From: a virus | IMG/VR virus record: IMGVR_UViG_3300030117_004104 | Coordinates: 1-30,394 of that record | DNA length: 30,394 nt | Direction: 5' to 3' (one strand) | Shown here: positions 23,701-30,394 of the stretch, piece by piece | Position numbering within the stretch: position 1 is the stretch's first letter | Layout of the letters: each line of letters begins with the position of its first letter | The notes under the pieces: generated by a model | Database searches by the model: none | What the model was told of the DNA's origin: nothing | What the model saw: the letters and a program-made list of their open reading frames with translations, nothing else | Program-made: the position numbers and the translations under genes

Positions 23701-26700
23701 AAAGAGGTTCAAAAAGAATTAGCAACAGGGTATGAAAAATTAGAGCATAGACCAAATTACGGTCCACTAAAAGAGTCTTATGAGTCTTTAAACAAAGAGC
23801 TTGTTAGTCAGTGGAAAATCTTAGAAAAAGAAGGGTTTGAAATTGAAGTATGGAAAGGTAAGGGCGAGCCTTATAAAAATTCAGCGGAAGCTATGAAAGA
23901 TATGACTAATGGTCACCTATATATTCGTCAAACAAAAAATGGCTTTGGTCCAATGGAAAATTTAGAGGGAGTCACTGTCAACCAATTTATAAAAGAAATG
24001 GGTTTGCCAGATAAGTTTCAACTTTCGGTTAGACTAGGAAAAGAAATGGCTATTGATGCTAACGGTAATTTTCATCCTCACTTAGTAGAAAACTATCCCA
24101 TGTTGCGTCAAAGCGGAATTAAGGCAAAGAGTGGTGAAAACTTAACTTACAATGATTTATTTAGAGGCATACATGATTATATGCACCATGGAAAAAGTGG
24201 TAACGGTTTTGGGCAATATGGAGAAATGCAAGGGTTTATAGATGGTCTTTCTACACTTCCAGAATCGGCTCATTTAGCGTTCTTTTCTGAAACTGCAATG
24301 CAAAACTCTTTTTATAATTTCTTTGGCAAATATGCTAACCAGAAGAGTGTATACGCACCTAAACTGTATAACATGGTAATGAAACATATTACTAAACCTT
24401 TAGAAAAAACATTTTTAGTTGAGCCGACTTCACCTTTTGTGAATAGAGCGAATTTTAAAGAATTTATAAATAATTCAGACAAGTTAAATTTTGATAGAAA
24501 TGGTGGAAATTGGGCAGTTATTGCAAATAATGTTACTGATGTAAGAGGTGTTAAATTTATTCTTGATAAACTTGGAGATAAGGATATTAACTTTAATGGA
24601 TACAGCTTAAAGAAACATTTAAACAAAATTAAAGATTTACCTATAGAGGAAGTCAATAAAGTAAATAAGAAGTTTTTAGATGATTATATACGTAACGCTG
24701 AAAAGGATGGAAAAGTAATTCATATCGCTGAAGGAAAAGGTTGGTATGAAAATAAATCTGAAACATCAAATATGTTAACAGGAGATATTAATACTACCGA
24801 CATGCAGATTATTAGTTTATTCTTTGGTCAAAAATCTTTCCTTAATAATTACGGTGAAGTTTTTACTGCAACACCTAGGGTTAATGGAATTAGGGATTTT
24901 AGAATGCAAAATGAAAGGCCAAGCAGTGACATTCCTTATACAGAAATCACAACTCAAGATGGACATGTTAGTTACCTTGTGGGTAAAGGGCAGGATATAG
25001 CAACTTTGCGGCAGAGTTCAACTGTAGACCTAATGAATAGGTATGGTGAGTTCGATGCAAACAATACAAACTTTTTTACCTCAGCTTCAGACATGGCAAA
25101 ATGGAGAGAGACTTTTGGGCCAAACGGTAAATTTGATATTGACCCTATTCCTCAAGATATAAATCTTGCTAATCAAAATAGGTTAACTTTAGAAAAGAAA
25201 GTTATAGAAGATGGCTATCTTGTTATAGATTGGGCTAATATATCTCATCCACATAATATAAAGATGATGGAGCAGATGTATGCTAAAAACAAAAAATTAG
25301 AATTTAGGTATCACGATAAAGAAACTGGTAATCTTAAGAAAACTACAGTAGAGTATGTATTTGACGAAACTTTACCTAATATAGAAACCAGATTTATTAC
25401 TGACAGAGAACCTTTAGTTCTTTCGCCTAAAGAGCTAGGGCAAGCAAGAAGTATAGATGAGCAAGCTATACTGAGCGGTGCTAACAAAAAGATTGTTAAA
25501 ACAGAAGAGATGCCAGTGGTAGAGGGTGACCCTATTACACCAAATAAAGGGTTAAGTGATAATCATTTAGGTAATATAAATCTTTCAAAACTTCCTAAAG
25601 AAACTAGAGAGGTGCTAACGGTTTTACTAGATGAAATTGGTAACAAAAAGTACACAGAATTAGTTAGAAAATTTATTGGACATGAAGAGCAGATAGCTCA
25701 AGCATTAAAGCCAAATAATTTTGAGAACACTATTAACATGTTGCTTATTGATGGACACAAAAATGGTGTATGGAAAAAGGATGGAACAGTTAATGAGTTA
25801 GTGAGAACAAATCATGTTGATGTTATAGGCGGTCAATTCTTTTTGTTAGAATTATTAAATAAGTATCAGTCAAATCCATCAAAATATGCTAACCTTGTTC
25901 CTATTATTAAAAAAGTTAGCTTAGGTAATCATACTATGCGTGCTAACGCAGGTAGAACATTAAACGCTATGCAGGTAGAGATAAACGGTGAAAAGATGAA
26001 CTTTGACAATTTATCGATGCTAGGTGCTGATGAGCTTAATGCTATTTATTCAATATTTAGCGAACCTGACCCTGCGACTTTAGTTCAAAAATTGGTAGAA
26101 CTTAGAAGAAATAATCTTCTTTCTTCTGCAAGTTCAGTAACCCGTAGTTTAGTAGGTAATACAAGTAATTTATTAATGCAGCTCCCTATTAAGCTTGTTT
26201 CAGGGTCTTTAAATGAAGTTCTAACAGCATTTGATTATGGTATAAGAGGAGGAAAATGGGACCCTCTTGCTAATTACAGAGCTATGGATGCTTTTCATTT
26301 TACAGAAGGATTTTTAAAAACCAAGAAAGTTCCTAACCTTATGTGGGATATATTAAAAGGTAAAGAAGAGGTTCTTTCTGAATCTTCTCTTGCAAAGAGG
26401 GAAGGTTGGTACAGCACCCCTAAAATTGGTGGCAAGACTGGAACAATTGTAACCACACCCCAAAGAATACAGATAATGATAGATGCAATGATAAGAAAAC
26501 CAGCTGAGAATGGCTTCTTACATGAATATGCTCATAAAATAGCAAGAAGTGAAAAACTTTCAGGAGAGGCATATAGAAATAGAGTTAATGAACTTATAAA
26601 TAACCCATCAGCTGAAATGATTACTCAAGCAAAAACAAGTGCAGAATATATTACTTTCCAAGCTCAACTAGGTAAAATGGGAAGAATGTTTAACAGAATA

Positions 26701-28182
26701 AGAACTGGAAAAGGAACCGAAGCTATTCAATTTTTCGTTCCTTTCTTTAATACCAGTGCTAACATAATGAAAACTGCATATAATATGACACCTCTTGGCG
26801 TGGCTACACCTAAATATTTTAGAGCGGCTAGCGAGGGAATAAGAACTGGAAACTGGGGTAAGTTTTCAGACCAAACAGCTAGAGTTTCTGTAGGTACAGG
26901 AATATTATATTGGATGGGACAAGCTTTAGGGGATGGTCAATACAATTACGAAGGTGATTGGAAAGATGAAGATGAGGCTACAAGAGAATTAAAAGATAAA
27001 CTTGGTTACCAACCAAACTCAATATGGTGGAAAGATATAGATGGTGATATTAAAAGTTTTAGTACACTTGGTTATGAACCGTTAGCATCATTATTAAATA
27101 TAGCTGCTACATGGAAACAAGGTGAGGGAGAAGATTTTACAGATAGGTCAGCTAAAGTAATGACAGCTTGGGTTAATCAATTTGCTCAAAATCCATTTAT
27201 GCAAGGTACACAAGACTTACAGTCACTTGTAGAGGGATTTGTTTCTGGTGGTGAAAAAGGAAAAGATGCTCAAACTTATTTCACAAGATTACTATTAAGT
27301 AGTTTTGTTCCTAATATGATAATGCAAGGGGGCAAAATAAAAGACGATATACGTTATGAGCCAGCATATAGAGAAGAAAGAGGTGAAAATATGGTAAGCC
27401 TTACTAGCTGGTATAACTCGATTGTAACTGAATTTAGATATGTAGGGGGCGACAAGGCTGTACCTAAAGTTAATTTGTTTGGTGAGCCAGTAAGAGTAGC
27501 GGACCCTAAAGGCGCATTACTTGCTTTGAGAGTATCTGAGGGTAAAGAAAATGAAACATCTAAAGCTATAACAGAAGAAATACTTAGGTTAGCACCTAAT
27601 TTGGGTGACCTTAGTTTTGAAATGAAATATAAAAACTTAATACAGCTTACTCCTAAACAGAGATTTTTGTTAGAGGTGGCTGCTGGTAGAGAGTTTTATG
27701 CTCAATTAAAAAGAATGATGTCTGACAGTTGGGTTATGGAAAATGGAGTGGTTGCTGTTGATGAAAATAACAACTTTATTGCAGAAGAAGGTCAAGGGTT
27801 AAACTCTTCGTGGAAGTCAATGCCAGATGCTGCTAAGATAAAAATGATTAAAGCTATACAAGAGCAAACAAAGAAAGCTCAATTATTTGGAGTAGCGCCT
27901 GAGCTTTTCGTGCAATCAGAATATGGTAATTTTGAGCTAATGGACCCAGAAGATTTTGTGGTATATAAAGAGGGTGGAAAATCTGCAGGGCTTGAAGAGA
28001 GAGATGTAATAAAAGAGCAGTTAACAAAAAAATATAGAGAAAGTGCTGAAGGTAGTTTAGAAGTAGAAAGAGCTACACAAAGTGCTAATGAAGTAATTAC
28101 CCTTATGCGACAAGGTATAGATAAAGGGGAAGCAATAGATAATGTAATACAAAAGTTAATAGAAGGAGAAACTAATGAGTAG
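20725..28182 (+). CDS. Giant polyvalent/ejection protein, 2485 aa
   Basis: The ORF starts three bases after the previous stop with GAGGAG upstream. It is the largest gene here, and such giants in podoviruses are packaged in the head and ejected into the cell. The N-terminus is acidic and Pro-rich. Residues about 446-496 have two hydrophobic segments (GITFLLMLGYGRQ and the stretch NPTAGVVAGGTAMTLITGAG) that could reach a membrane. Residues about 1040-1200 hold a conserved phage domain with the motif HDYMHH (1150-1155), then GEMQ (Glu1167) and SETAMQN (Glu1189). I recall this pattern from large polyvalent proteins of phages and conjugative elements, and it looks like a metal-binding site. The C-terminal third (RNNLLSSASSVTRSLVGNTS, residues 1795 on; FFVPFFNTSANIMKTAYNMTP, about 2002; NPFMQGTQDLQSLVEG, about 2156) matches the associated domain of such proteins. 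No polymerase, ART or protease motif is obvious. The reaction is unknown. Confidence 0.75.
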   Translation: MAESYLDKSKYPIDPNMQLDLPDPNPSPEIQEGGDISVSSSQAPAPNDTQKVDVTPTAPIDMEEVEKDSFSVLGEKRKAENTAIYAALKDVSNIVKYIHTKRNAPIATEIETPFGNIPNDDIMPISTQDAVTSMVDGILDSRMNRGKRLASELMVDNKMGDDVRAAYEKNKDLALDNLDNTVNSFKNNIRENLSKRGYDITSDKDITIALSKEFDKNQDFFIGEKAMDIGKAQMLGHGQWLEGTVWNEVFNADSKDIYLNLISTVNKHLQKNEYVSEVDAKRIYLNYARAVLTLDDSAYFSSVSELEKATNTEYSALISGVSDYPIIDFANEWVATAARQGLTDDLPSVAQLTLNSISNYHDIGWDESSAVDAMRRNIGGRAIDWNSEHGQNLYNELLTIAEGDESKALRYKQYLSDPELNDAFSLSANATWHAIRDTFRDFTTAEGITFLLMLGYGRQGIQSLLGMAGLSNPTAGVVAGGTAMTLITGAGIYGTVHSTVSGKQSYDRWVSGEASNYQTVYEQTQNLLHLGMSAAMAKHGLKQPVGYSTFKSRDGKTYTLPTAETAWDWTVRQLKPNYRLKQPALVNENFNNYVHKINANHYKSSAEFKDAFLNDPNVPARLKVEGMPEMIYDNAGALYAQGHGWNREVLPQVEKITGKNITDNVKYAVIEGEPVQNVALKKVRNLRVEVENIKGEVKNLEKIETEGSTKKGIAGLTETYTAKIDLKNAKNKLNEKVAELEKAKVERKTEIATNKDIKAKAQNEGDLIIWSNYRTSLKDWAYIRIGKNDGKVYMGNLPKGVEPLKGGEINYFSIKGDKVPGITKEMPASSSMVESYTGHKLSARGSAIMNGIFVLDKVRPRYNDKAGESGEYVYTGNKFGWRNMVEDGVKSADEWLAAANRMDKTLFDGGRLNDYVKKFKAYTRKFPKFDLPVPTEKYSSKFTQPDARGNIYTGNPNHKLFKVSEQIKLDLQKRGVVVKDQYKIIDGNEPWFKEVQKELATGYEKLEHRPNYGPLKESYESLNKELVSQWKILEKEGFEIEVWKGKGEPYKNSAEAMKDMTNGHLYIRQTKNGFGPMENLEGVTVNQFIKEMGLPDKFQLSVRLGKEMAIDANGNFHPHLVENYPMLRQSGIKAKSGENLTYNDLFRGIHDYMHHGKSGNGFGQYGEMQGFIDGLSTLPESAHLAFFSETAMQNSFYNFFGKYANQKSVYAPKLYNMVMKHITKPLEKTFLVEPTSPFVNRANFKEFINNSDKLNFDRNGGNWAVIANNVTDVRGVKFILDKLGDKDINFNGYSLKKHLNKIKDLPIEEVNKVNKKFLDDYIRNAEKDGKVIHIAEGKGWYENKSETSNMLTGDINTTDMQIISLFFGQKSFLNNYGEVFTATPRVNGIRDFRMQNERPSSDIPYTEITTQDGHVSYLVGKGQDIATLRQSSTVDLMNRYGEFDANNTNFFTSASDMAKWRETFGPNGKFDIDPIPQDINLANQNRLTLEKKVIEDGYLVIDWANISHPHNIKMMEQMYAKNKKLEFRYHDKETGNLKKTTVEYVFDETLPNIETRFITDREPLVLSPKELGQARSIDEQAILSGANKKIVKTEEMPVVEGDPITPNKGLSDNHLGNINLSKLPKETREVLTVLLDEIGNKKYTELVRKFIGHEEQIAQALKPNNFENTINMLLIDGHKNGVWKKDGTVNELVRTNHVDVIGGQFFLLELLNKYQSNPSKYANLVPIIKKVSLGNHTMRANAGRTLNAMQVEINGEKMNFDNLSMLGADELNAIYSIFSEPDPATLVQKLVELRRNNLLSSASSVTRSLVGNTSNLLMQLPIKLVSGSLNEVLTAFDYGIRGGKWDPLANYRAMDAFHFTEGFLKTKKVPNLMWDILKGKEEVLSESSLAKREGWYSTPKIGGKTGTIVTTPQRIQIMIDAMIRKPAENGFLHEYAHKIARSEKLSGEAYRNRVNELINNPSAEMITQAKTSAEYITFQAQLGKMGRMFNRIRTGKGTEAIQFFVPFFNTSANIMKTAYNMTPLGVATPKYFRAASEGIRTGNWGKFSDQTARVSVGTGILYWMGQALGDGQYNYEGDWKDEDEATRELKDKLGYQPNSIWWKDIDGDIKSFSTLGYEPLASLLNIAATWKQGEGEDFTDRSAKVMTAWVNQFAQNPFMQGTQDLQSLVEGFVSGGEKGKDAQTYFTRLLLSSFVPNMIMQGGKIKDDIRYEPAYREERGENMVSLTSWYNSIVTEFRYVGGDKAVPKVNLFGEPVRVADPKGALLALRVSEGKENETSKAITEEILRLAPNLGDLSFEMKYKNLIQLTPKQRFLLEVAAGREFYAQLKRMMSDSWVMENGVVAVDENNNFIAEEGQGLNSSWKSMPDAAKIKMIKAIQEQTKKAQLFGVAPELFVQSEYGNFELMDPEDFVVYKEGGKSAGLEERDVIKEQLTKKYRESAEGSLEVERATQSANEVITLMRQGIDKGEAIDNVIQKLIEGETNE

Positions 28183-28648
28183 AAAAAGTTCATTTGCAGC
28201 TTCTACGTTGACAGTTACCTTGAAGGAGTCTTTGACTTTAGATGGAAGAGATTATGGTGGTGTACAATCTTACTCTTTTTCTGGCATAGGTAATGTAACT
28301 AGAAGAATTGAAACAATAACAACAGCTGAAGCAAGTATCGCAACATTTGATACTGTTATCGGTCCAGGACAGTACGTTCCAGCTAATGTTAGATATATGA
28401 GATTTAGTAATTTAGATGATACTAATTTTATAACATTGACATTTAAAAATGCAGCTGATGATGAGTGTGCTATTAAATTAGATGCAGGCCAATCATTTGT
28501 TTGGAATGGTGATAATTCAGGTGGTATGGCAGCTGTTATGGATGCAGATTCAAGCGCTCTAACTGTAAGTCTTGGCGATTTAAAGTCTATCACAGCTGAT
28601 GCTGATACAGCGTCTTGTGATATGGAAATCTTTATTGCTAGCGTATAA
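28175..28648 (+). CDS. Putative virion structural protein (157 aa)
   Basis: The start overlaps the previous stop by 8 bases, with AGAAGGAG as a strong ribosome binding site. The product is beta-rich (TLTVTLKESLTLDGRDYGG, FSNLDDTNFITLTFKNA) and ends in a short strand (CDMEIFIASV). Small beta proteins of this style lie before the fibre genes in many phages and may be head-tail or fibre adaptor proteins. It shares the GPGQ-type beta style with the protein at 7445 but a direct relation is unproven. Confidence 0.6.
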   Translation: MSRKSSFAASTLTVTLKESLTLDGRDYGGVQSYSFSGIGNVTRRIETITTAEASIATFDTVIGPGQYVPANVRYMRFSNLDDTNFITLTFKNAADDECAIKLDAGQSFVWNGDNSGGMAAVMDADSSALTVSLGDLKSITADADTASCDMEIFIASV

Positions 28649-28737
28649 TGACCTGGATAAAAGACGATAGTCCACCTACAGTTACGTGGACAGAAGATGT
28701 AAAAACTTTAACTCAAACAATTTGGGTGAAAGATTAA
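28648..28737 (+). CDS. Tiny Trp/Thr-rich peptide (29 aa)
   Basis: The ATG overlaps the TAA of the gene before, so translation is coupled. The product (WIKDDSPPTVTWTEDVKT and so on) is a short, Trp- and Thr-rich tandem-like sequence. Similar very small ORFs (WTKD-type repeats) precede fibre genes in marine phages, as I recall. It may be a small fibre-associated protein. Gene status is likely but not certain given its size. Confidence 0.5.
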   Translation: MTWIKDDSPPTVTWTEDVKTLTQTIWVKD

Positions 28738-28748
28738 TAAAATAGTTC

Positions 28749-28780
28749 TGTGCTAACATGTTAACCATTACGTTAGCACA
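28749..28780 (+). promoter_or_regulatory. Inverted pair of the GTGCTAAC motif before the fibre gene cluster
   Basis: TGTGCTAAC (28749-28757) and GTTAGCACA (28772-28780) are perfect 9-bp arms around a 14-base loop containing the TGTTAACCATTA repeat (28759-28770). The hairpin lies between the small Trp-rich ORF and the next gene, with AGGAGG between it and the ATG. It may be a transcript terminator, stabiliser or binding site. Confidence 0.65.
28759..28770 (+). repeat. TGTTAACCATTA repeat, copy 2
   Basis: This copy is identical to 7407-7418 and lies in the loop of the motif hairpin. Both copies precede small structural genes at nearly the same spacing. Confidence 0.5.
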
Positions 28781-28798
28781 TACAAATTAGGAGGAATA

Positions 28799-29080
28799 AT
28801 GGCAGATACGGGATTACAAGTCCTTACAGAGCAAGAAGCTGATAACGCTGCTTTAGGTCAAGCTGGCTCAGTCTTTATAGATGATACAGCGCAACATACA
28901 GGCCCTTTTGTTGCTATTACGGCGATTGAAGATTCTGAAGTAGATGTTAGTGATTGTACTGATATTGCTAATACAATGGCTGATGCTGTTGATTTTACAA
29001 TACCAGCAGGGCTTACTATCTATGGTAGATACTCAGTTTTTTCACTTGTTAGTGGAAAAGTTATAGCATACAGAGGTTAA
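28799..29080 (+). CDS. Small virion/fibre-associated protein (93 aa)
   Basis: The gene has AGGAGG eight bases upstream of the ATG at 28799. The sequence TGPFVAITAIEDSEVDVSDC, then FTIPAGLTIYGRYSVFSLVSGKVIAYRG, is a pattern I recognise from small phage virion proteins encoded next to fibres. A beta-sandwich-like protein with the conserved IPAG-TIYG and SGKVIAYRG segments is expected. It may be a fibre-base or cap protein. Confidence 0.6.
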   Translation: MADTGLQVLTEQEADNAALGQAGSVFIDDTAQHTGPFVAITAIEDSEVDVSDCTDIANTMADAVDFTIPAGLTIYGRYSVFSLVSGKVIAYRG

Positions 29081-29083
29081 TAT

Positions 29084-30316
29084 ATGCCTTTAGGATTAAA
29101 AAATAGCCTATCTATTCAGAAGCTAACAACACCTGGTATAGTAACAGATAACCTCGTACTAAAGCATAAGTATGATGCAGGCAGTGTAGTACCTGTAAGT
29201 GATGGTGCTGCATATTTTGATGGTACTGATGATTATATTACAATGGGTGATATTACATCTTTTGATGGTTCCGATACGTTATCTTTATGTTGTTGGGCTT
29301 ATTTGACAGATGCTAATATTCAAGAATTTATAACAAAAGGATATTATAATAATTCAGGTTCTTCTTTTAACTTTAGATACGATTTACAATCAGGGACAGA
29401 TAGCGGTGCTGGTAGATTAAATTTTTCTGTTGGAAATGATGTATACGCTTATAAATCCAGTGCTGGCTATACAGTAAATAGGTGGTATCATTTTGCTGTT
29501 ACATATTCAAATACTGCTGATGAAATATGGTTTTATGTAGATGGAGTACGGATTACTCCTAACTCGTCTGGGGCTGAAGCAGGCACAGGAACACCTGTTT
29601 CTATACCTAATACATCAAAAGAATTAAGGATAGGCAATGGAGATGGTGCATCTAATTATACACAAGGGTATATATGTAATGCAGGAGCATGGACATCAGT
29701 ATTAACACAACCACAAATTAAATCTATAATGAACAAAAATTATGCTGGATTAACAGACAGCGAAAAAACAAACTTAGTATCATGGTGGAATTTAGATGAA
29801 TCTCACGAAACAAATGTTACAGGACAAGGACCTATTGTATATGATAACCATCATTCTGGGTCAACTATTTATGGAGACGAATTATTAAATTGGGATTCTA
29901 ATTTTATTGGAACAGGTATAAGTACAGGCAATGTTGGTGATTTTATAACAAATGCTAATAATTCTACTACATTTACTTATATTGATAACGATAATAAAAC
30001 TCTGCGATTACAGACCGATTCAGATGGTGACCATGTTCAAATTAAACACCAGCCTAGTTCTGCTATACTAGAAGCAAATTCTGCATATAAAATGGTCGTA
30101 ACTGTTACTAGTCTTACTGGAAGATGGAGAATAAGACCTGCAGCTGATGACCCTGATGCAGACATGACCGCACCTGGAACATATACATTTTTATGGAACT
30201 CATCTGACAGTACATACTGGAGAGTAGAAAGAGATACTTCTAGCCAGGTAAATGATATAACTATATCTGATGTAAAAATATATAAAATTAATGGAAACGT
30301 GGGGTTACTGGTTTAA
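29084..30316 (+). CDS. Tail fibre/receptor protein with LamG-like domain
   Basis: The 410-residue product has a LamG / concanavalin-like carbohydrate-binding domain over about residues 35-215. Its signs are AYFDGTDDYITMGDI, the CCWAYL strand, RWYHFAVTYSNTADEIWFYV, then LRIGNGDGASNYTQGYICNA. The second part (NWDSNFIGTGISTGN to KIYKINGNVG) is another beta-rich module, possibly carbohydrate-binding. As a C-terminal fibre part it should recognise the host cell surface. The short N-terminal stretch (MPLGLKNSLSIQK) would attach it to the virion. The gene is followed by a second fibre-like gene with a one-base overlap. Confidence 0.75.
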   Translation: MPLGLKNSLSIQKLTTPGIVTDNLVLKHKYDAGSVVPVSDGAAYFDGTDDYITMGDITSFDGSDTLSLCCWAYLTDANIQEFITKGYYNNSGSSFNFRYDLQSGTDSGAGRLNFSVGNDVYAYKSSAGYTVNRWYHFAVTYSNTADEIWFYVDGVRITPNSSGAEAGTGTPVSIPNTSKELRIGNGDGASNYTQGYICNAGAWTSVLTQPQIKSIMNKNYAGLTDSEKTNLVSWWNLDESHETNVTGQGPIVYDNHHSGSTIYGDELLNWDSNFIGTGISTGNVGDFITNANNSTTFTYIDNDNKTLRLQTDSDGDHVQIKHQPSSAILEANSAYKMVVTVTSLTGRWRIRPAADDPDADMTAPGTYTFLWNSSDSTYWRVERDTSSQVNDITISDVKIYKINGNVGLLV

Positions 30317-30394
30317 TGGCAGCTACAATACAAACAATATTAAAACCAACACGAGCTAGAGGATTAGATACTTCTGGTAACAACAATCACGCAC
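30316..30394 (+). CDS. Second LamG-type fibre gene, 3' end outside window
   Basis: The ATG overlaps the TAA of the fibre gene before. The visible 26 residues include ARGLDTSGNNNHA, the D-x-SGxNNH opening typical of LamG-type domains. It is therefore probably a second, related fibre or adhesin. The rest lies outside the window. Confidence 0.55.
   Translation, partial: MAATIQTILKPTRARGLDTSGNNNHA

Larger units (their letters stand above)
612..28779. repeat. Interspersed 8-mer GTGCTAAC / GTTAGCAC
   Basis: By eye I located GTGCTAAC at 612, 2594, 4489, 5821, 6623, 13129, 15948, 21595, 25478, 25612, 25940, 26756 and 28750, and GTTAGCAC at 1166, 2473, 3467, 3813, 4872, 14344, 17665, 27588 and 28772 (first bases). 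About one copy is expected by chance. Copies are on both strands and in several codon frames, so coding does not explain them. Many partial matches (TTAGCA/TGCTAA) add to this. The family is densest in 1-6000 and absent as the full 8-mer from about 6631 to 13128. Confidence 0.85.

Noticed and set aside
24312-24656. 114-codon open frame on the minus strand
   Set aside because: Shadow of the giant ejection gene with no start signal and no recognisable protein features.
20725-28182. N4-type virion RNA polymerase in the giant protein
   Set aside because: Size and position fit, but I could not find the T7-like polymerase motifs; the readable domains are of the polyvalent type.
1-30394. CRISPR array, insertion sequence or integrase attachment site
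   Set aside because: No regularly spaced repeats, transposase, recombinase or tRNA gene can be seen.

Overview
The window is a stretch of a tailed-phage genome, most likely a podovirus-type phage of a Gram-negative (probably aquatic) bacterium. The case rests on a large terminase, a P22-type portal, an N4-gp56-type major capsid protein, head-tail adaptors, a propeller-like tail protein, a 2485-residue ejection/polyvalent protein and LamG-type fibres, and on the absence of tape-measure, sheath or long-tail genes. The DNA is AT-rich, genes are packed with stop/start overlaps, and Shine-Dalgarno sites are clear. No integrase, polymerase or lysis gene is in the window, so lifestyle and host cannot be read from it.

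Layout. Positions 1-278 hold the 3' part of a rightward VRR-NUC nuclease gene, followed by a two-way terminator at 280-311. Positions 329-5120 are a leftward block of nine genes. From its promoter end these are a MoxR/CobS-type AAA+ ATPase, a VWA-like partner, a DUF3846-like protein, two unknowns, a Cys-rich zinc-binding protein, two small unknowns and a ribbon-helix-helix protein. Positions 5121-5363 are a divergent control region with hairpins and candidate promoters on both strands. From 5364 to the end everything reads rightward: terS, terL, a structural protein, three tiny basic proteins, portal, scaffold, decoration protein, major capsid, adaptors (one carrying an inserted beta domain, one split into two ORFs), a 1368-residue tail protein, ejection proteins, small structural proteins and two LamG fibre genes, the last cut by the window edge.

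The most notable find is a type II hammerhead ribozyme on the minus strand (2130-2210), between the DUF3846-like gene and the next gene of the leftward operon. All core positions, the GUC cleavage site and three helices can be read from the sequence. Its stem II includes the stop codon of the upstream gene, and it should cut the polycistronic mRNA into two messages. A second find is an interspersed 8-mer, GTGCTAAC/GTTAGCAC. I located 22 copies on both strands and in several reading frames where about one is expected. The motif also builds intergenic hairpins, including a 36-bp palindrome after the capsid gene. This resembles the behaviour of DNA uptake sequences, but its role here is unknown.

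In outline, the leftward genes probably act early (ATPase/VWA remodelling pair, nucleic-acid-binding small proteins), with RNA cleavage and 5' stem-loops shaping the messages. The rightward genes package DNA, build the head and short tail, and eject the internal proteins on infection.
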